Shown here: in pieces, positions 62,297-64,000 of the stretch
Position numbering within the stretch: position 1 is the first letter of the stretch
Layout of the letters: every line of letters starts with the position of its first letter
Assembly (NCBI GenBank): GCA_964591275.1
Contig: CAZQAE010000023.1
Span: 1 to 64,000, forward strand
From: G963674685 sp964591275
Lineage (GTDB): Bacteria; Lernaellota; Lernaellaia; JACKCT01
Reading direction: 5' to 3'
Length of the DNA stretch: 64,000 nt
Made by a program: the position numbers and the translations under genes
Notes under the pieces: generated by a model
The model's database searches: none
What the model saw: the letters and a program-made list of their open reading frames with translations, nothing else
What the model was told of the DNA's origin: nothing

Positions 62297-62943
62297 GGCC
62301 TGCGCTCCCCATAAATGAGGCGACCCGTTTTTGCATCACGCAGTTGCTGTGTTTCGCCGATCACGCGAGCCGGGTTTCCCGCAACAACGACACCGGGCTG
62401 GACATCCGATGTGACAACGGAACCTGCGCCGACCAGAGCCCCTTCCCCAATGATAATGCCCGGCAGAATCACGGCGCCGGCGCCCACAATGGCGCCTTTT
62501 TTTACTCTAACACCCTTCAAGTTTCTTTTTACATCCGGCGAAGCCGGGTATTTGGCGTTGGTGAGCGCTACGCCGGGGCCTATCCAGCAGTTGTCTTCGA
62601 GATGGCAAAACTCCGGAACAAACACGTTTGAGTGCAGCCTGACATTGCAGCCGATTTCGACCAGAAATTCCACAACGGATCCGCTGCCGATGCTGCAATC
62701 GTCTCCGATTTTAGCGCCCTGTCTTATCAAGACGTGATGACCGGTTTGGAATCCATGGCCGATATGCGCTCCGGCGTAAATAACCGTATGGGAACGGATG
62801 AGGACTTCGTTTCCCAAACTCGTGGTAAAATCACTCGGCGAAATTCCTTCGGGCGGTCTGCCGAGAATGACGAAAGGATCAATCCGCGCTCCCGGTCCAA
62901 TCGAAACATTCGGATAGATTATTATGTTGTCTTTGTCTGGCAT
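62293..62943 (-). CDS. wbpD: Left-handed beta-helix sugar N-acetyltransferase (WbpD-type)
   Basis: 216 residues of hexapeptide repeats (IYPNVSIGPGARIDPFVILG, IGDDCSIGSGSVVEFLVEIG, GAIVGAGAVILPGIIIGEGA then LVGAGSVV) ending in AGNPARVIGE, i.e. a trimeric LbH acetyltransferase using acetyl-CoA. In this operon it should acetylate the 3-amino group made by the aminotransferase. The start at 62943, seven bases before the upstream stop, is chosen since the helix begins there; the longer open frame is a shadow of the dehydrogenase gene. Confidence 0.85.
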   Translation of the reverse strand: MPDKDNIIIYPNVSIGPGARIDPFVILGRPPEGISPSDFTTSLGNEVLIRSHTVIYAGAHIGHGFQTGHHVLIRQGAKIGDDCSIGSGSVVEFLVEIGCNVRLHSNVFVPEFCHLEDNCWIGPGVALTNAKYPASPDVKRNLKGVRVKKGAIVGAGAVILPGIIIGEGALVGAGSVVTSDVQPGVVVAGNPARVIGETQQLRDAKTGRLIYGERRP

Positions 62944-62947
62944 AGAT

Positions 62948-63994
62948 TCAACCACGGTCGCGTCCGGGATAACCCAATCTGACCTCGGAATGCGTGGCGG
63001 CGGCTTGATATATGGCCTCCACGAGTTCCACGGATTTTCGCTCTTCCATGCCGTCAAGCATGTGCCGTCCTTTCGCCCTGATGCTTTTGACGACATCTTT
63101 ATAAAATTCCTGGTGGCCATAGGCGCTGATGCCGAGAGGATTGCAAACGTCGTTCCCAACCTCGTCAATTCCTGAGGCCGAATCGACGAAACTCCAGGTT
63201 TTGAGTTTGTCCATACAAAAACCTTCGATGACCACGGCTCCCTTTTCACCAAGGATGGTGATGCCGCCTTCCAAGTCGTCGGGCCTTGTGGCTGTTGTCG
63301 CCTCGATGACGCCCAGAGCGCCGGATGTGAATCTGAGGATTGCCACGCCGACATCTTCGGTTTCGATGTCCACGAGCCGCCGGGCCGTATAAGCCTGCAC
63401 GCTTTGAACCGGGCCCATAAGATGCTGCAGGAGATCGACGAAATGGTTGGCCTGGTTGGCAAAGAGTCCGCCGTCGTCCTTGACCGTCCCACGCCAGGGA
63501 TCCGAATTATAATAGCCCTGCGTCCTTCGCCAACGCAGGCGAACCGAGCCAAGCGTTAGTTTGCCCAAGCGACCGGACTGGGCGGCCTCCCGCAATTTGA
63601 CCACGGGCCGGTTATAACGATTCTGTTTGACGACAAAAATCGAAACCGCATTTTTCTCGCAGGTCTCCAACAGGTGGTCCGCCTCGTGCAGCGTTAGAGT
63701 CATGGGCTTTTCAATCACCAGATGACGGGTGTAAGGCGCCGCAGCGCACGCTACCGCGCAATGCGAACCGCTTTCGACCAAAACAACCGTGATGTCGGGT
63801 CTCAATTCGCTGAGCATGGCCGTTGCGTCGTCGAAGGCCCGAACGCCGTTTGGCTCGGCCCGCCTTTTTGCCTGCTCCATTTTTCGATCACATACGCCCA
63901 CAAGATCAATATTTTCGATCCGCGCAATGACATCGAGATGTTTTTTCGAAACCTTGCCGCAGCCTATCAGGGCAACGCTTAAGGAGCTGGTCAT
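62948..63994 (-). CDS. wbpB: Gfo/Idh/MocA-family nucleotide-sugar dehydrogenase (WbpB-type)
   Basis: 348 residues. The Rossmann motif VALIGCGKVSKKHL, EKPMTLTLHEADHLLETC, the NQANHFVDLLQHLMG segment with the catalytic His, and YGHQEFYKDVVKSIRA are typical of UDP-N-acetyl-2-amino-2-deoxyglucuronate dehydrogenases. It oxidises C3 of the sugar before transamination. First gene visible of the minus-strand operon; AAGGAG near 63980 is inside the gene, and the upstream region is cut by the window end. The symbol is given by family and operon context. Confidence 0.85.
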   Translation of the reverse strand: MTSSLSVALIGCGKVSKKHLDVIARIENIDLVGVCDRKMEQAKRRAEPNGVRAFDDATAMLSELRPDITVVLVESGSHCAVACAAAPYTRHLVIEKPMTLTLHEADHLLETCEKNAVSIFVVKQNRYNRPVVKLREAAQSGRLGKLTLGSVRLRWRRTQGYYNSDPWRGTVKDDGGLFANQANHFVDLLQHLMGPVQSVQAYTARRLVDIETEDVGVAILRFTSGALGVIEATTATRPDDLEGGITILGEKGAVVIEGFCMDKLKTWSFVDSASGIDEVGNDVCNPLGISAYGHQEFYKDVVKSIRAKGRHMLDGMEERKSVELVEAIYQAAATHSEVRLGYPGRDRG

Positions 63995-64000
63995 TGAAAC

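Noticed and set aside
62944..63552. An N-terminal extension of the acetyltransferase
   Set aside because: It is the alternative frame of the dehydrogenase gene; the beta-helix starts at 62943.

Overview
The window reads as a chromosomal segment of an uncultured Gram-negative bacterium. Evidence for this is the outer-membrane beta-barrel protein, the many lipobox lipoproteins, a type IV pilus retraction ATPase, NadB, an RlmD-type methyltransferase and an O-antigen-type sugar gene set. At least seven intact exported proteins carry long Asp-rich spacers with the pattern DDDxDDDx, encoded by GATGAC-like hexamer arrays. From memory this style is common in deltaproteobacteria-like candidate phyla such as Lernaellota or Myxococcota relatives; no rRNA is present, so this placement is a guess.

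Layout. 1-0.9 kb: the tail of a Cas4/RecB-like nuclease, a tiny protein and an XRE regulator. 0.9-3.6 kb: a beta-helix lipoprotein, a 3' gene remnant and a GC-rich Old Yellow Enzyme gene. 4-14.7 kb: a minus-strand defence-type operon running from 14676 to 4318: HsdR N-terminal remnant, SNF2-type helicase with DUF3883, PUA-like protein, DUF1156 DNA methyltransferase, and HEPN-DUF499 ATPase. An EcsC-like gene stump and an IS3 end lie on one side, and a truncated tyrosine recombinase plus a tRNA-3'-like repeat on the other. 15.2-19.1 kb: a segment bounded by two identical 23-bp repeats, carrying a 1013-residue lipoprotein with two FGE-sulfatase domains. 19.2-19.7 kb: ISNCY-type transposase remnant.

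19.9-24.5 kb: an agmatinase-like protein that has lost metal ligands, a GSA-type aminotransferase, a GspE-N/HEAT-like protein and pilT split by a one-base homopolymer indel. 24.6-27.9 kb: a solitary type IIG/ISP-like restriction-methylation enzyme. 28-41.7 kb: mostly housekeeping and cell-envelope genes (membrane protein, rRNA methyltransferase, Ig-like lipoprotein, CocE-type hydrolase, DUF366, outer-membrane protein, ArsA/GET3 ATPase, sulfatase-fold membrane enzyme, a two-gene HEPN module, NadB).

41.9-55.4 kb: an accessory zone rich in exported proteins (C45 and C1 peptidases with Asp-rich tails ending in GCGC, a DUF6345-like/PepSY-like/Cys-rich lipoprotein set, tandem DUF1566 lipoproteins) mixed with decayed DNA (ISKra4 remnant, a junction of truncated ACD-beta and CusA genes, lipoprotein pseudogene). 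It ends at a degenerate integrase next to tRNA-Lys. 56.3-64 kb: CoA-transferase-GNAT fusion, lysine 5,6-aminomutase beta subunit, an acyl-CoA-ligase-like protein with broken motifs, and the WbpE/WbpD/WbpB-type operon for a di-N-acetylated uronic-acid nucleotide sugar.

Two themes recur: repeated integration and decay at tRNA-type sites, and enzyme folds whose catalytic residues are missing.
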